A stretch of DNA of 64,000 bases from Valencia hispanica. Lineage: Eukaryota; Chordata; Actinopteri; Cyprinodontiformes; Valenciidae. The number at the start of each line of letters is the position of its first letter. The stretch's first letter is position 1. Shown in pieces: positions 36,588-51,015 of the stretch. The DNA is taken from assembly GCA_963556495.2 (NCBI GenBank), contig OY747721.1, positions 28,546,849 to 28,610,848 on the forward strand, given 5' to 3'. Below the pieces are notes generated by a model. The model was not told the origin of the DNA. It searched no databases and saw nothing but the letters and a program-made list of their open reading frames with translations. The position numbers were made by a program, and so were the translations under genes.

Positions 36588-37839
36588 TAGGCATATGGGC
36601 ATAATTAATCGACGATCGATTAATTGATCATTAAGAATTTCATCGATGACATTTTATTTTACCGATCAATTAATGCATGTTCTGTTGCGTAGTGTAAGTT
36701 TTAAAGGAATGCAATTCATTTTGCTATGTGGCAGTAATTAAACACTTAACCACACGAGGGCGATGACTGAAAATAAAACCCACAGGGCGACTCAGTTTCT
36801 TGCGACTTTCTGTGTATTTCAAAAGTAGCATTGTCATGAAGAGGTCTCAGCAAAATGTGGCGTGGGACCACTTTGACTAAAAAAACAAACAAAAAAAAGT
36901 CTCAGTTCACTGCCAACACTGTGAAGCTGTGTATAAGTACTTGAACGCACTTCCAACCCTGGTTAGAAGCGGAGCATCCAGCTCTTGGTCTCAACCTAGC
37001 ATCAAGTCGGTGTTAGCACGGAGGAGCCGAGATGCACAATGAACAGAGAAACTTACTCACCGATTACTTTCTGAGGGAGGCTCCGCCACCCCTGGATTGC
37101 ACTCCTACAGACTGGTGGAAAATGAATTAAACAAGATTCCAGAGGCTTGCCAAGTTAGCACGGAGGTATGTTTATCACAGCGACGTCTGTCCCCTCACAG
37201 CAGGTGATCTCGGCACTGCAGGTCAGACGCGACAGCAGCCTGGTGACCATCAGTCTGGTCACCAGGCTGCTGTCGCTTCTGACCCCAGCGCATGTTAACA
37301 TGCTCATCTTTTTCAACAAAAATCTGTAGACTGGTGCTAAAGTTGTATATAAGTTACGGTTTCTTTTGTTTTTGCCTTTTTTACTCTGTTAATGAGCCTA
37401 ATTCATTGTTAGGTACGCTGATCTCTCTCATCCTCTTCCTCAACTCTTTTTGCCAAATGTAACACAACTATCAGACATATAAGTATTATATATATTTTCT
37501 ATTAAGTTATTGTTTAACATGACTTTTTTTCTCTTTTTTTGGAGAAGAAAAAAGATTTGAGCGTCACTTGTGTTAATGAGTACCGTCTCTTAGCTGTGGG
37601 CTCCACTGCTTATAGCGCATGCTTTCTTTCTGCAACTACCGTGAATTAATTCCGTTTAACTGCCACAAGAGGTGTCCCACTTGTAATGAAGATCTCAATG
37701 AGGAAACGCACTATTTTTCTATTCTCACTGCATTTTAATATAGCCTATGAACACTGAATTTTAAGATAAAAATATCATTGATTAATCGAAAATCGATCGT
37801 TAATTCTCCCGATGATCGATGAAGACAGTTTAATCGAAT
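36588..37839 (-). mobile_element. internally deleted hAT transposon inside the LINE endonuclease
   Basis: It begins TAGGCATATGGGCATAATTA and ends CGAATGCCCATCCCTA, so the ends are inverted. It is flanked by the 8-bp repeat ATAGGGAT on both sides. Removing it restores a continuous LINE reading across the endonuclease GDFNH region. On the + strand the interior shows a degenerate BED-type zinc-finger stretch (WDHFD ... VHCQHCEAVYKYL, near 36860-36940). It also shows C-terminal transposase remnants near 37085-37330 (WWKMN-like, then ending HVNMLIFFNKNL). It is therefore a Charlie/ZBED-like hAT with most of the catalytic core deleted. Confidence 0.8.
37222..37283. repeat. 27-bp-arm hairpin in the hAT C-terminal region
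   Basis: A perfect 20-bp inverted pair (37229-37248 and 37257-37276, GCGACAGCAGCCTGGTGACC) with an 8-base loop. After one mismatch it extends to GTCAGA/TCTGAC at the outside. Confidence 0.95.
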
Positions 37840-38699
37840 GCCCATCCCTAATAGGGATATGTGGTTAAAGTCCCCAGAGATTAGAAAAAATGTGTGAAGG
37901 TGCTGTTTGGAGTCTGCTGGTCATAGTGTGGAGAACATCGCAGGCTGCAGCAGCATTAGCAGAAGGGGGCATACACAGCTATCACCAGGGATGTAAGAAA
38001 ATAATGATATGGCTTCACAATATTGTCACGTTATTTAAAAGCAATGTGTTGATTTTATATAAAACATTTTATTTTAATGAAACTATGAATGATGACAGTA
38101 ACTTTTGTAGTAAAAGTAAAAGTATGACCACTAGGTGGTGGCTGTTTTCACCTTCTTTGTTCAAGTGGATCTACTAGAGCAGATGAAAACCATCCATATC
38201 TATGCGTGAGTCCGGAGTTAGCGCGGTTTGCCATGTCTCAGTCAAGCAGATCAGGCTGCTAGCCCCGTAAATCATTTGATGGTGGGTTAGAGCCACCAGC
38301 TCATCCACTTAGTTGGGAAGAGATCTCACATGATGGACGGGATGATATGCCTGTACCTGAAATATTGACTCGCTTGGTGGGAGGCACTACAGTGGAGCAA
38401 CCAAGAGCCAGCAGCTGATCCCTGGGGTAAACAATGGACGATCGGACGCACACACATTCTAAGGACACAAACGCAGTAAAAAAATGTATTAAAAACATTA
38501 TTGTCCACAAAACAGTCATTACCATTGTGCGAGCAAGCAGTCCACGATACAATACTTCAACAAAAACACATAAAAACGTTGAAATAAATATATTTAAAGA
38601 GAAAAAACTCAGGTCAGAGTTAGAACTGCTGAAACAGGCTGCTACTGACGCGGTGCTGGAAGTCATCTATTCTTTCAGGTCTAGCCTATAGAGGTTTGA

Positions 38700-39980
38700 G
38701 TGTGCTAACTAGGTTCTGATCTCATAATTTAATGGCCATGCTGCTCAAGATTTCATGGTGTAATGAGTGCATCATCTTACCCCTTGAACATATCTTCCAC
38801 ATATCGGGGTGGGCTCTCTGACCGTGGAAGCAAGGGGGGGGTAGGAGCTAAGGAAAACCAAGCATAAGGTGGCAGCATCAGAATGCAGGCACAGGAGGAT
38901 TACTGGAGCTTTTCAATAAAATCCTAGAAGAAACTTGTTACAGTCTGCAAAGCACTTGAGACTGGGATAGAGGTTCAACTTCTAGCAAGACAAAACCCCT
39001 AAACGTACTGTCAGTCCTGCATTAAAAAAGGTTTTAATCAACGGTTGTTTATGTGCTCCGTCAAAGTCCATACCAATTTCCTACTGAGATTTTGTGGCAA
39101 TAGTTAAAAAGTTGTGTTAACAGATGCTCGCTCTCAATCTAAACTGAGGGAGCTTGAGTTATGTGCAAAGCATGTAAAGACATACTTCCCAAAAGGCTTG
39201 CAGGTGTAACTGGAGTAAAAGGTAGACCTGCAAAGTACTTACTCAAGGATGCTAAATACCACACCACACCGTTTGTGTTTAAGTGTTGAAACTCATACAC
39301 TATCCTTTTGCTCACATTTATGCACTATTTTGTGTAGCTCTCTAACATATAATCCTGAAAGATACACAGAAGTTTGTGGTTATAATGTGACACATCTAAA
39401 CAACTGCGGATGTAAAACTAATTTTCTCAAAACTACAGTACATGTTCCAGAGTAAGGTCTCGACAAATCAGATAATCTCTACTAGTAAATAGGGGGTTTT
39501 TTCTTATGAATTTGAATAATTTATTACCAGGTTTTTATTTAAAATGTTTTGAAAAACTGCAATTTTCACATTCACCTCTCTCAACTTTTTGTGTGTTAAA
39601 AATGCTTATTTATTCAGAATAAGTACCTCCCTTGTAGCCTATGTACCAGTTATTCTTTCAGACAATGTTCTTCATCCTTTCTCCTCCTCGAGGACAGAGA
39701 GACGTTTAAAAAGGGTTGAAAAAACAAGCCTGACCTTAGTGGCTAAACAGGACAATCCAAACCCTGTACATAATTTCTGAATCATTTTAGTCATACTGAG
39801 CCACAAGAGCACACACGGTTAATTTTAGGGAATAAAAAGAGTAATTAGAGGGTTTGCTTTGTTAAGGAAGGGCAAAGAAAGATGTAATGAGCAGCTAAAT
39901 TCAGAAGATGACAGGAATTAATCATTTTAGAGCAATAGCTCCTATTAGCTTTAATTGCATCATCTTTATTGTGATTTCTG
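38700..39980. other. intron sequence, nothing recognised
   Basis: Ordinary intron; a G-run at about 38835 is the only visible oddity. Confidence 0.45.
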
Positions 39981-39984
39981 TGAG

Positions 39985-40104
39985 AGAACCCATGCATATA
40001 CTTGGAGAACATATAAACTCCATGCAGAAAGGCCGGGATTTGAAGCCAGGACCTTCTTGCTGGAAGGCAACAGTGCTACCAACTGTGCCGCTGTGCAGCC
40101 ACAT
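39985..40104 (-). mobile_element. tRNA-headed SINE, minus orientation, truncated
   Basis: The minus-strand text reads as a tRNA-like head (TTGGTAGCACTGTTGCC, then B-box GGCTTCAAATCCCGG at + strand 40033-40047). It is followed by TTTCTGCATGGAGTTTATATG, the start of the body shared with 10512-10794 and 62774-63125. Confidence 0.7.
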
Positions 40105-40315
40105 CTTAATTTCTAGTCGAATGAAAATGTTGCCTCAAGATCTGTCAGCTTTTTAGGTAGTTAGGATGTATAACAATTTTTGCCCTGATCAGAGGGAGTG
40201 AGGTTGGTGTTCCCAAATTCCTCCTCAGACCCAGAACAGAAGGAACACAAATGATTCAAGAACATTAAACTCCACACATTAAAGCCCAGTTTTAACAAGT
40301 GGTGATGATTACTCA

Positions 40316-40990
40316 ACAGCCACTTTATTAGGTTTACTTGTTCAAGTGCTTGTCAACAACAATAGTGAATCAGCCAATCATATAGCAGAAGCTCAATGTA
40401 TTTAGGGACCTAGACATGGGAAGTTGACTTGCTGACGTTCAAAGTAATCATCAGAATGGGGAAGAAATGGCGTCACATTACTCTGAACTTTCCATTGTTG
40501 TTGGTGCCAGACTGGCTGATCTGAGTATTTTATGAACTGCCGAACTCTCTAGCTTTCAGTGTGAATGGTCCAAGGAAGAGAACAATTCCGTGAGCAGTAG
40601 TTGGACTGCTGTGATGGGGTTGGAGATCAGAAGAGAGTGAGCAGATTGGTTCAAGATGATGAAAGGCAACAGTACTTTAAATATTAACTTGTTTACAACC
40701 AAGGTATGAAGAATACTGTCTCAGATGAGGAACCTTGACTCACTGCAGCAGCAGAAGGCCACACTCCTGTCAGCTAAAAACAGTAAATCAATGCTACACT
40801 TCAATAGGATCAACAAATTTAGACAGTAACAGATTAGAAAAAATGTTGCCTGGTCCAAAGATCAGGATATTTGCATAGACACATAGATATCCTTCCCACT
40901 CTTTGGTCCCCTTAGCACTAATTGAGCATCAAACATCACAGCTTACCTGAGTATTGTTACCGGCCACATCAAGCCCTTTCTGGCCACAGT
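40316..40990 (+). mobile_element. Tc1/mariner-type transposon relic
   Basis: It begins CAGCCACTTTATTAGGTTTA, the recognisable start of a widespread fish Tc1-family element. It continues through degenerate transposase coding text: TCAGAATGGGGAAGAAATGG, a GTTGTTGGTGCCAGACTGGC region, ACAACCAAGGTATG, TCCTGTCAGCTAAAAACAG, and GTTGCCTGGTCC. Many indels break the frame, and the 3' terminus is not clear. Fossil copy. Confidence 0.7.
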
Positions 40991-43970
40991 AAAACCCATC
41001 TTCTGATGGCTACATCCTTGTAGAGCAATGCACAATATCAATACTCTAAAGCTATTAAATTCAGCTGCAGGATTTAGACATTGGTTCTGTATTTACCAAG
41101 AATGCTAAGGTGGTTTTTACATTCAGTAGAGAGAATTTTTGATTATTGTGTGGATACTGTTTCAACTAAAAGCAATCAGTGGGAAAGAGAGACAGACCTG
41201 TCTCACTTTTAGAATCTATGCTCAGATTCTACAGAACTGGGACTGCAAGCTGCGAGTCTCAATCACCGGAAAACACAACCGGTGATCTCTGTTTGACCAT
41301 TGCTTAAGCTGCTTCTTTGAAGGTTCAGAGTCTGTATAACTGACACCAACAGAGTCTCCAGCACTACTATAAATGCTGACAGAAGTAGTTTGAGTCCTTT
41401 CTCTTCTGGCAGCTTGGCTCAACAGGACCCACAGAGGATGGTAACAGCACTTGAATCTTGAATTTCAACTACAAAATTGTCAATCTTTTACTTACTTTAG
41501 GAAATTGACTTTCTTATTTTTAATCTGAATTACAATGAAATGTCAATGTATCTATAATAAAGTAATTATGAAAGCAACAGCTGTTAATGTCAGACAACAG
41601 GTAAACAGAGAGGAATTGAAGACCAAAATTTATAGAACTGCATTTGAAAGCTATTTTGTAAGTGCATATGTTTTATTGACACCGTGAAAGTATCTACTGC
41701 GAATGAAAAGAAAAAACAAAAAAACAAAAGCAACATTGGAACATAAGATCTCCACCGGCTTAATCTTGTTTTTCTGGTGAAGAGCTACCTCCTGGTTTCT
41801 GTGGGTCTTTTAGCCTCTGTCTAGGGTTACTTTTTGCCATCCCGCCGCAGCAAAGCAGCTTCTGATTTAATCTGTCAGCGTGCCTTACTAGAAACAAATT
41901 GAAATTGGTTTCATTCCAGAAAATTTGGTTGCATCTGATCTTTAAGCCCAATCTTCCTCCCACTCACACCGAATGTTATTTCCACTTGTGAAATCTCTGT
42001 GGTGATGTGTGGCTGACATTTAAAGACAACAAACAGAACAATTACTGTAATGCACACTGACAAATGCTGGCTTTTTCTCTGTCATGTTTTGACATTTGTT
42101 GGAGACGGGTTCAGTTTTTTTTCTCATCACATCGAGCGTTGAAGACCAATGTCATTCTGTTTTTCATGTTTTTCTTTATTCAGACTCTCGTCTCTTTTTT
42201 CCCTTGAAACTGCTCAGCTGTCTCCTATTTTCAGTCTGTCTTGGTTGTTCTTCCGATGCCTCCTCTCCTTTCCTATCACCGTGTCTCATCCCTCGCTGTC
42301 TCCTCCTGCCATCTGAGATTAAATATTCGCCAAGGAATATTTGCCTTTTCTTTTGTTTCTCACCTCCATCATTCTTCTTATCCCTCGCTGACCCTCTTCA
42401 TGCTCACCTGGAACATTCCCCAAGAGGCATAAATGAGGACATTTGTCTCAATAATGTATGCAAAAGAGGGCAGAACGGTTTTTAATATGAGACTCCTGCA
42501 GCTTAAAAAATGTTACACAAAATAAAGCTGAATTAATATGAAAATATTTCAAAAAAGTAAGATTTTCTCTCGCTTCTTCAACCTTCAATCCCTTTCATAT
42601 TGCCTTTGTCAAGTAAAATTCCATCTTTAGTCCCTCCATGACCAAAGAGGACACAGAGAAGTGTGTATGTGTGTGGTGGCCTGTGGAAGCGTGCAGTGTG
42701 GCCTTCATGCCAGTCAGCTCTGCTTATCTGGACAGCGTGATGCTCATTTGTCACCCTGCATTTGGTCTCTCCTTCCTGCCTCCGTGTGTGTGTCACAGTG
42801 TGTTTCCTGGGTCCTGGTCAGGGTGACATGTGGACAGGCTGGCTGCTAGCTGACTGCCGTCTCAACACCATCCAGCTCGTCTGTGTGCCAGCAGCGCTCG
42901 TGGTGGTGTTAGATTTGTGCTGGCAGATGATGCATTTCCACAGATGTGTCACACATGTGGTCAGTGTGTGGGCTGGTATGGCAAGCTGTTTTTTTTCACA
43001 TTTGAAAGGATGGTTAGTTTTGTTTTTTTAATTGACTCTATGCAGAGTAACCATGAGCTGTCTGTATCTTACCAGCAACCAGAGTGAGATTTTTACAAGA
43101 ACTTGAGAGTTATTCTACCTGAAGGCCTGGATGATGTTTGTGCATTTATGATCAACTTTCCATTTCCATCACAGTGAGCTGCATTCAGTCATCATCCCAA
43201 GTAAACCATTGAACCCAAGTCAGTATTTTACAAGTCAATTATGTGGTTTCTCATAGAGATTACCCTTTTTGGCCTTATCACTGAGTTAGAAAGAATATTT
43301 TTTTGTATTTGAATTTTTTGTTTTCATGTTTTCATTATATTTCTGGTGGGGGTTTCAACTGGGGGATTTTATTGTTGCGCAAGCTTTGCTGGCAGCATAA
43401 CACTGTCTTTGACTCCTTTTATTAGCTACCTGGAGCAGGGCCAGAAAACACATTTGACACTTTTTGCCATCAATTGTGATGATGGTAATAATTTTATACC
43501 TAATCACTTTTGAATCACTGTGTTTTACTTCATTATGGTTTTCTTATGTAAACACAAGACCTGTAGCAAATATTACAAATATTACACAAAGACAGTGACT
43601 GAACCCACTTGAAATTGTTTTGTTTCTATGAAGCCATTCTTCCTCTTTGTACATTTATTAAGCCATATAAAGCAATATGGGGGTTGCATCTAAAAAAACA
43701 TTGCACATCAGTGGGTTTTTAATCTCTTGATTTTACAGTAAGTGGAATCTGATTCAAAATACAGAAACCTTTCTGTAAACAATTTTGATCATGATTATGC
43801 TATAAATGGAGAAAATGATTGTTTGATCCCAAAGCAGAACTGCACTGGACCTCAGCTTGTTGACAAGCAAAGTTCTATTACATTATCCACAGTTTGTTGC
43901 TAGGCCTACATATATCTCAGGAGGGATTCCGGCCCATTACGTTGTACGGATATTTTCTTTTAGGTTTGTT
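40991..43970. other. intron sequence, nothing recognised
   Basis: GT-rich patches at 42660-42960 and small ORFs without family resemblance. Confidence 0.5.
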
Positions 43971-43984
43971 GGGTGCGGTTCTGA

Positions 43985-44110
43985 AAATCAAAGTTTCAAG
44001 TTACAAGAAAATTCCTTTAAAGTCAATCATACAAACATTCCAATGAATCCTTCTGTTCATTATTCCAATCAGTTTAAGAGTTTTCTATCTAAGCAAAGTC
44101 TTTTAGATGT
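43985..44110 (-). repeat. L2-type 3' UTR relic
   Basis: TTACAAGAAAATTCCTTTAA...CATACAAACATTCCAAT...CAATCAGTTTAAGAGTTTTC parallels 49850-49920 of the longer L2 copy, so this is a degenerate fragment of the same 3' UTR. Confidence 0.65.
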
Positions 44111-44381
44111 TTACAGGCAAACCTAAGCTAGGCTAAGCTAGATACCTGTTGCCTCCTATAGCTGCAGGGTGCTAGATCACTGTATTTTACAGTGGAGTAT
44201 GTCACCACTGGCCTACCTCCTCAAAACTTTAAAAAATATTTTCCAGTATCATTGAGGTCATTTTATATGTTTAAGTCATTTCCCAACAATCCCACAAAAA
44301 GATTTCACCTTCTACCTGAGCTCTTTCACAATGGTTTTTAGCTTATTCCAGCTCTATGCAGATTTGCCATCTCGCTCCTGA

Positions 44382-45957
<1,576 letters not shown>

Positions 45958-45984
45958 GAGCCCACATTTATCAATCATACTTAC

Positions 45985-47263
45985 GCACAGGTCTGTGCGT
46001 ATTTCGTGCATAGGAACAATTTTACGTATTGTGTGGTATTTACCATCTTGTACTTGTGTGTAGAAATGTTCCCAAATGTAAGAACAGCTCTGACCATGTG
46101 TAGGCACAGCATCTAGTGATGGAACAGGGGAACTGCAACACTGAAACTGAATATTTATCTCATCAGTTTATCACCTTTGCCAATGAGCTCATGTTGCTCT
46201 GTTGTCTGTCTTTTAGTAAAATAGCTCCAAAAGTTATGGATGGATTTGGATTAAACTTTCAGGAAATGTTAGAAATTTGCCAAGGAATAAATTATTAAAT
46301 TTGGGGGGTGATCATGCATGGAGATTCTGTGAATCATAATTTGGGGGAGTGGGGGGGGTGTGAGGTGCTTTACGGAGTCTGTGTTCTCTGTGTGCTTTTT
46401 TTTTTACTTGTCACATCAATCGCTTCAGTTTGAGAGGATGTTGTTACATTTATAAATAAAAGGTTTAAAAACTGTACTGTGGAAACCGTATGGTTCTGCT
46501 TATCTGTGAAGCAGGTTGTACATGTCTCCATGCGTACCGATGCCAGCCAAAGCAGTGTCTCCAGAAACGCATGGCCACACGCATGTCAAATGTGATGATC
46601 TGTGCACCCCCAGTAGAAGATCTGGCCCAGCTGTGTGCTGAGGGACGTTATCTTGTAATCAATTTGATGTCGAATCTTTTTTTTTTTTTTCGACAGGAAC
46701 CTCTCCATTGTCCCGACCGCATTTACTGCCTCTGTCACTTTCTCCTAGTCATTCTTCTTTTTTTTATTGGTTACCCCTGAGCTTGCAGAACCAAACAGCA
46801 ATGTTCAGGACAAATTTCACTGATTTAATTGTTCAAAGAAGTTAGGTATTTCCACAGAAGTGAATAACAGCAAATCAAACGATTCTTTACCACATTTTTT
46901 TATGTCTACAGCAAGAACATAACTGCTGTGTGCTGGAGGGGGGAGACATGAAGCAGATCTACCGCTGATAACAGAGGGCAAAAACTATCGGTGTTAAAAT
47001 GAATTTGCGTTAACTATGACAATTTTCAAAAAGTCTGTTCATCATGAATCTTTTTCTTTGCCCCACCTATGTTTCACCTCATTCACAGTGTCACTGAAAT
47101 TCCTTTTTTCAGTCTCTTTGCCATTATTTTCGGGAAGAATACAAGGATTTACCAATTATGGTTAGTTGAGGGCGTTTCTGTACGCAATTTATCAACAGAT
47201 GATTGCGGATGAACATGTGTACGACTGGCGACCGCATACTTGATAAATCCGGGTTTTGACTGT
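45985..47263. mobile_element. possible TIR DNA transposon, unknown family
   Basis: The left end (about 45960: CCCACATTTATCAATCATAC) and the reverse complement of the right end (CCCGGATTTATCAAGTATGC, ending about 47263) are similar. The sequences just inside, rich in TACGCA/TGCGTA motifs, are also partly symmetrical. No clear transposase coding or target duplication was seen. The left boundary lies between about 45960 and 45985. Confidence 0.35.
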
Positions 47264-47409
47264 TCGGACGAACATTCTAACTTTCATTTGTAGGATAGAA
47301 CATAGGACAGTTTCAAATGTTTGATAAATTATTTTAACAGTTGAGAGGTTTGAATCTTAAAGAAGTAGCCTACTGAAGCCAAATATTTGGTTGTAGTGGA
47401 ACTAGATCC

Positions 47410-47649
47410 TTATTATATTATATTATATTATATTATATTATATTATATTATATTATATTATATTGTATTATATTATATTATATTATATTATATTATATTA
47501 TATTATATTATATTATATTATATTATATTATATTATATTATATTATATTATATTATATTATATTATGTTATGTTATGTTATGTTATGTTATGTTATGTTA
47601 TGTTATATTTATGTTATTTATATTATATTATATTATATTATATTATATG
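47410..47649. repeat. (TATTA)n pentanucleotide array with a TGTTA block
   Basis: About 240 bp of five-base repeats. Most units are TATTA; 47567-47605 switches to TGTTA and then back to TATTA. Open frames across it (repeating YYIIL) are by-products of the repeat. Confidence 0.97.
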
Positions 47650-48240
47650 TCTGGGTTCAAATGTATTTTCAACATTTCACCCGTATAAATGCATAGGCAA
47701 ATATATTAAATGAATGGATAACATTTCTCTGGAGCTAGTGTGTAAACTCTGTAATTTACAGTTAAACTAGAAATGACTAAAAATAGCAATTATTTATAAT
47801 TCCAAGAGATTAATTTAAATCAGCCAACAATTGCAGCCAGTGCAGCTCTACATATTTATAATTCTGAAGAAAAGCTTTTTAAACTTCAACTTTTTATTGA
47901 GATATTTTATTCTGTTTTAATAATAAGGTTATTATTTCCTAAATTACCATGCATCCAGTGTATTTTGGGTGTATTTTAAATGTAGTTTACTGGGGCAACA
48001 GTCAGTGGTTTTTGTCACTGTGAAGAACAAGTTGTATGTATTCATCTGGTTGATGAGATGGCACGATGTGGATTCTCTGTTCAGCTTGTTCGGATTGAAT
48101 ATTAATTAAAATAAATAAAAAAATATTATGATGAATATAGGGGCATTTTTTGTGCTTTTTAAATTGCAAGGGATAATAACCATAAACTTGAGTGTCGTTT
48201 CAAGATTGCTGGGAACAATTAATATTAACTATTCATATAT
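47650..48240. other. intron sequence, nothing recognised
   Basis: AT-rich intron. Confidence 0.5.
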
Positions 48241-48244
48241 AACG

Positions 48245-48645
48245 TAATTTTTTGACTAAAAGCCGCTACTTTTTTCACACACTTTGGACCATCTGGCCTA
48301 TACAACGATGCGGCAAATTTATAGATTCCTTTAACGACCTCCGGGGGGGACTAGAGCAGGAAGCCTAAAAGTGAGAAAGACATGTGAAGAAAGAAGAAGA
48401 CACTACCGGTAGTTTTTATGCACACACCCTCTTCATGCAAAACACATGAAGAAATGCAGCTTTTAAGTTTAAGACAATGGAGCTGGCCATCAAAGAGGGA
48501 ATTAGAGCCACTGCATGGAATCTTGACATCAGTGAATTGATGGAAAAACGTTGGAGGAGGCAGCGGTAAGAACTGAGTCAGTATAAATCCAGTCAGCGGC
48601 TGGATTTGCAATTTAAGAAGAGAGAACACAGTTGAAGCCAGGGAC
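48245..48645 (+). mobile_element. pogo/Tigger-like transposon remnant
   Basis: The 5' part carries AAAAGCCGCTACTTTTTTCA and GGCCTATACAACGATGCGGC, a terminal sequence common in fish pogo-like elements. A + strand frame from about 48477 then reads MELAIKEGIRATAWNLDISE followed by LMEKRWRRQR, a stop, and ELSQ. This resembles the helix-turn-helix region (INESMVRRWRRQREEL-type) of pogo-class transposases. The catalytic domain is missing. Confidence 0.6.
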
Positions 48646-48649
48646 TGTG

Positions 48650-49790
48650 GACAATATATTGTTTCTGCACAACAATCTCTGCTTCGAATATATGTCAGCT
48701 GTTCAACATTCCAGGGAAATAAAATGGAAATAAATAATTGAAATATTATTTAGCCTAGATTCAATAACAGGTTGTATTATTTTCCGTCTTTGAAAATCTG
48801 AAGGCCGTCCGTCATTTTGGCAGATTACAATTCACACCCCTTAACACACATAATTTATGTAACTGAATCAATCAAAAAAAGATTCCTATTAGAGCATCTG
48901 AGCATCATTTCAGAACTGGATGCCGTACCCAATGCATCACACTATCCAGGACCTTTCAGCACCTTGGAGAGTTACAGACGCTTTGGAGCACAGACTGGTG
49001 CACCTTATCCAGAATGAGCGCACAATGTGGATTTTCTCCCTCTGAAGTGATAAAGAAAGCCTTCATCCAGAGATAAGTTATTTATTATAATTTATACAAA
49101 AAAAAATTATTATGACAAATTTTTTTGACCCCGTCTGTTAAAATGATGGACAACAAAACGACATTAAGTTTTAATCTGCTCACAGTATTTCTGCTTTTTT
49201 TCTACTTTTATTTATTCATGCATCAATTTATTTCGTATATAGATACTCAGAAAACAATGTTTAATACAATATGATGCATACACAAATGACTGGGTTTATG
49301 CGATGATGCAGTGCTGAGGGTTCAGTTTGGGATTATTCTTCAGTTTATCTTGCATGGAACCATAAGATGAAGTAAGGTAGTAAGCAGCTGCAAAATACCG
49401 TCAATTTGATCTCTTGAATTTGCACCTCTTAAATTCATTAATTTCTTTTTTTTATTTTATAATGTTTACATACTTAAAAGAGACCCAACTTTATTTTTAT
49501 TGGTACCCTTCATCTTAGAAAATTGTTTACTGTAAGCACCTTTTTTGGCTGCAGAATGTTATTTATTTTTGTATTCAAATCTTGGAGTATAGAGTTGCAT
49601 ATATTATTGTGTCAGCTCAGGTTTAATTATTCTACTCAGTTTTACAAGCAAGTTTAGATGGCATTGACAAACCATTATTTGTTGTCTTTACTAAGTTATT
49701 TCTCAAATAATCAGAATAGAACCACTTTTATTGTTTTTTTTATTCCAAAGTTCTGTGAACCTGGAATTGTTGTTCTTTTAATTTCAATTT
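48650..49790. other. intron sequence, nothing recognised
   Basis: No coding or repeat family identified. Confidence 0.45.
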
Positions 49791-50475
49791 TCAATTCAAT
49801 TCAGTTTATTTATATAGCGCCAATTCACAACAGATGTCATCTCAAGGCACATTACAAGAAGTCATTTCAATACATTTATACAAACATTCCAATCAGTTAA
49901 AAAGTTTCCTATTTAAGGAATCCCAGCAGATTGCGTCAGTCATTGGCGTGAGGTTGGGCAGACTTTCCAACCACAGCAATCCTTCAGCAATCCCGCATAC
50001 TGAGCAAGCATGTAGCGACGGTGGAGAGGAAAAACTCCCCTTTAACCGGAAAAAACCTCCAACAGAACCAGACTCAGTAGGAGCGGCCATCTGCCACGAC
50101 CGTCTGGGGGTTTGAGAAGACAGAGCAGAAATACAGAAGGAACAGAAGATCTGATATAGGAGTACTTTCTATGTTACAGAAAGTAAAAAGTTGATAACAG
50201 GACACAGTGGATGTTCAGTTACTGGGAGGATCATCCCAGTCGATGCCCCCCGTCCAACAGGGCATTGCAGCCAAGCAGGATACCAGACCAGGTATATCTT
50301 CTATGGAGAGAAAACAAAGTTAACAGTCGAAATAACAGAATGTACTGTAATACAACTGGAGAGTCGTAGCAGAAAAGGAAGTAGCAGAGTGAAGAAAATT
50401 GGTAAGTTTGTCCTCCAGCAGTCTAAGCCTATAGCAGCATAACTACAGAGATAGCTCAGGATGACCTTAGCCACT

Positions 50476-50865
50476 CTAACTATAAGCTTTATCAAAAAGT
50501 AAAGTTTTAAGCCTGGCCTTAAAAGTAAACAGAGTGTCTGCCTCACAGACTAAAGCTGGAAGCTGGTTCCACAGGAGAGGAGCCTGATAACTAAAAGATC
50601 TGCCTCCCATTCTACTTTTAGAAATCCTAGGAACTACAAGTAAACCTGCAGTCTGAGAGTGAAGTGCTCTGTTAGGAACAAATGGAACAATTAGATCTCT
50701 GATGTATGATGGAGCTTGATTATTAAGGGCTTTGCATGTAAGAAGAAGGATCTTAAATTCTATTCTGGATTTAACAGGGAGCCAATGAAGGGAAGCTAAA
50801 ACAGGAGAAATGTGATCTCTCTTTTTAATATTCATCAGAACTCTTGCTGCCGCATTTTGGATCAA
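50476..50865 (-). pseudogene. L2 ORF2 C-terminal domain
   Basis: 129 open codons on the minus strand. The text NAAARVLMNIKKRDHISPVL, LHWLPVKSRIEFKILLLTCK, then GGRSFSYQAPLLWNQLP is the typical C-terminal portion of fish L2/CR1-type ORF2. It is separated from the RT ORF by about 150 bases containing a frame break. It has no enzymatic motif of its own. Confidence 0.85.
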
Positions 50866-51015
50866 CTGAAGGCTTTTAATGGCATTTTGTGGACTTCCTG
50901 ATAGTAAAGAATTACAGTAGTCCAGCCTTGAGGTAACAAATGCATGGACTAGTTTCTCAGCATCACTCCTGGACAGGATGTTTATAATTTTAGCAATATT
51001 CCGGAGGCGAAAGAA

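Larger units (their letters stand above)
35940..38690 (-). mobile_element. Rex1/jockey-like LINE split by hAT insertions
   Basis: Three blocks on the minus strand follow the order of the 59062-61797 copy. The endonuclease N-terminus lies at about 38200-38300 (SLICLTETW, then LTPDSRIDMDG). The endonuclease middle, VIAVYAPSANAAAACDVL, lies at about 37900-37985, followed across the hAT by the SDHNLV region at about 36440-36460. The linker lies at 36077-36382 (ITDYINFCVDNVV, KPWIKVEI, KKRAFR), with further text to about 35940. RT is absent. The stretch 38300-38690 is probably the 5' region. An additional 200-bp AT-rich segment at about 37986-38190, starting CAGGGATGTAAG like another hAT end, also splits the endonuclease. 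Confidence 0.75.

Noticed and set aside
40033..40047. Isolated RNA polymerase III B-box as a functional element
   Set aside because: Part of a truncated SINE with degraded surroundings.
47387..47713. 108-codon ORF of repeated YYIIL
   Set aside because: Product of the TATTA microsatellite.
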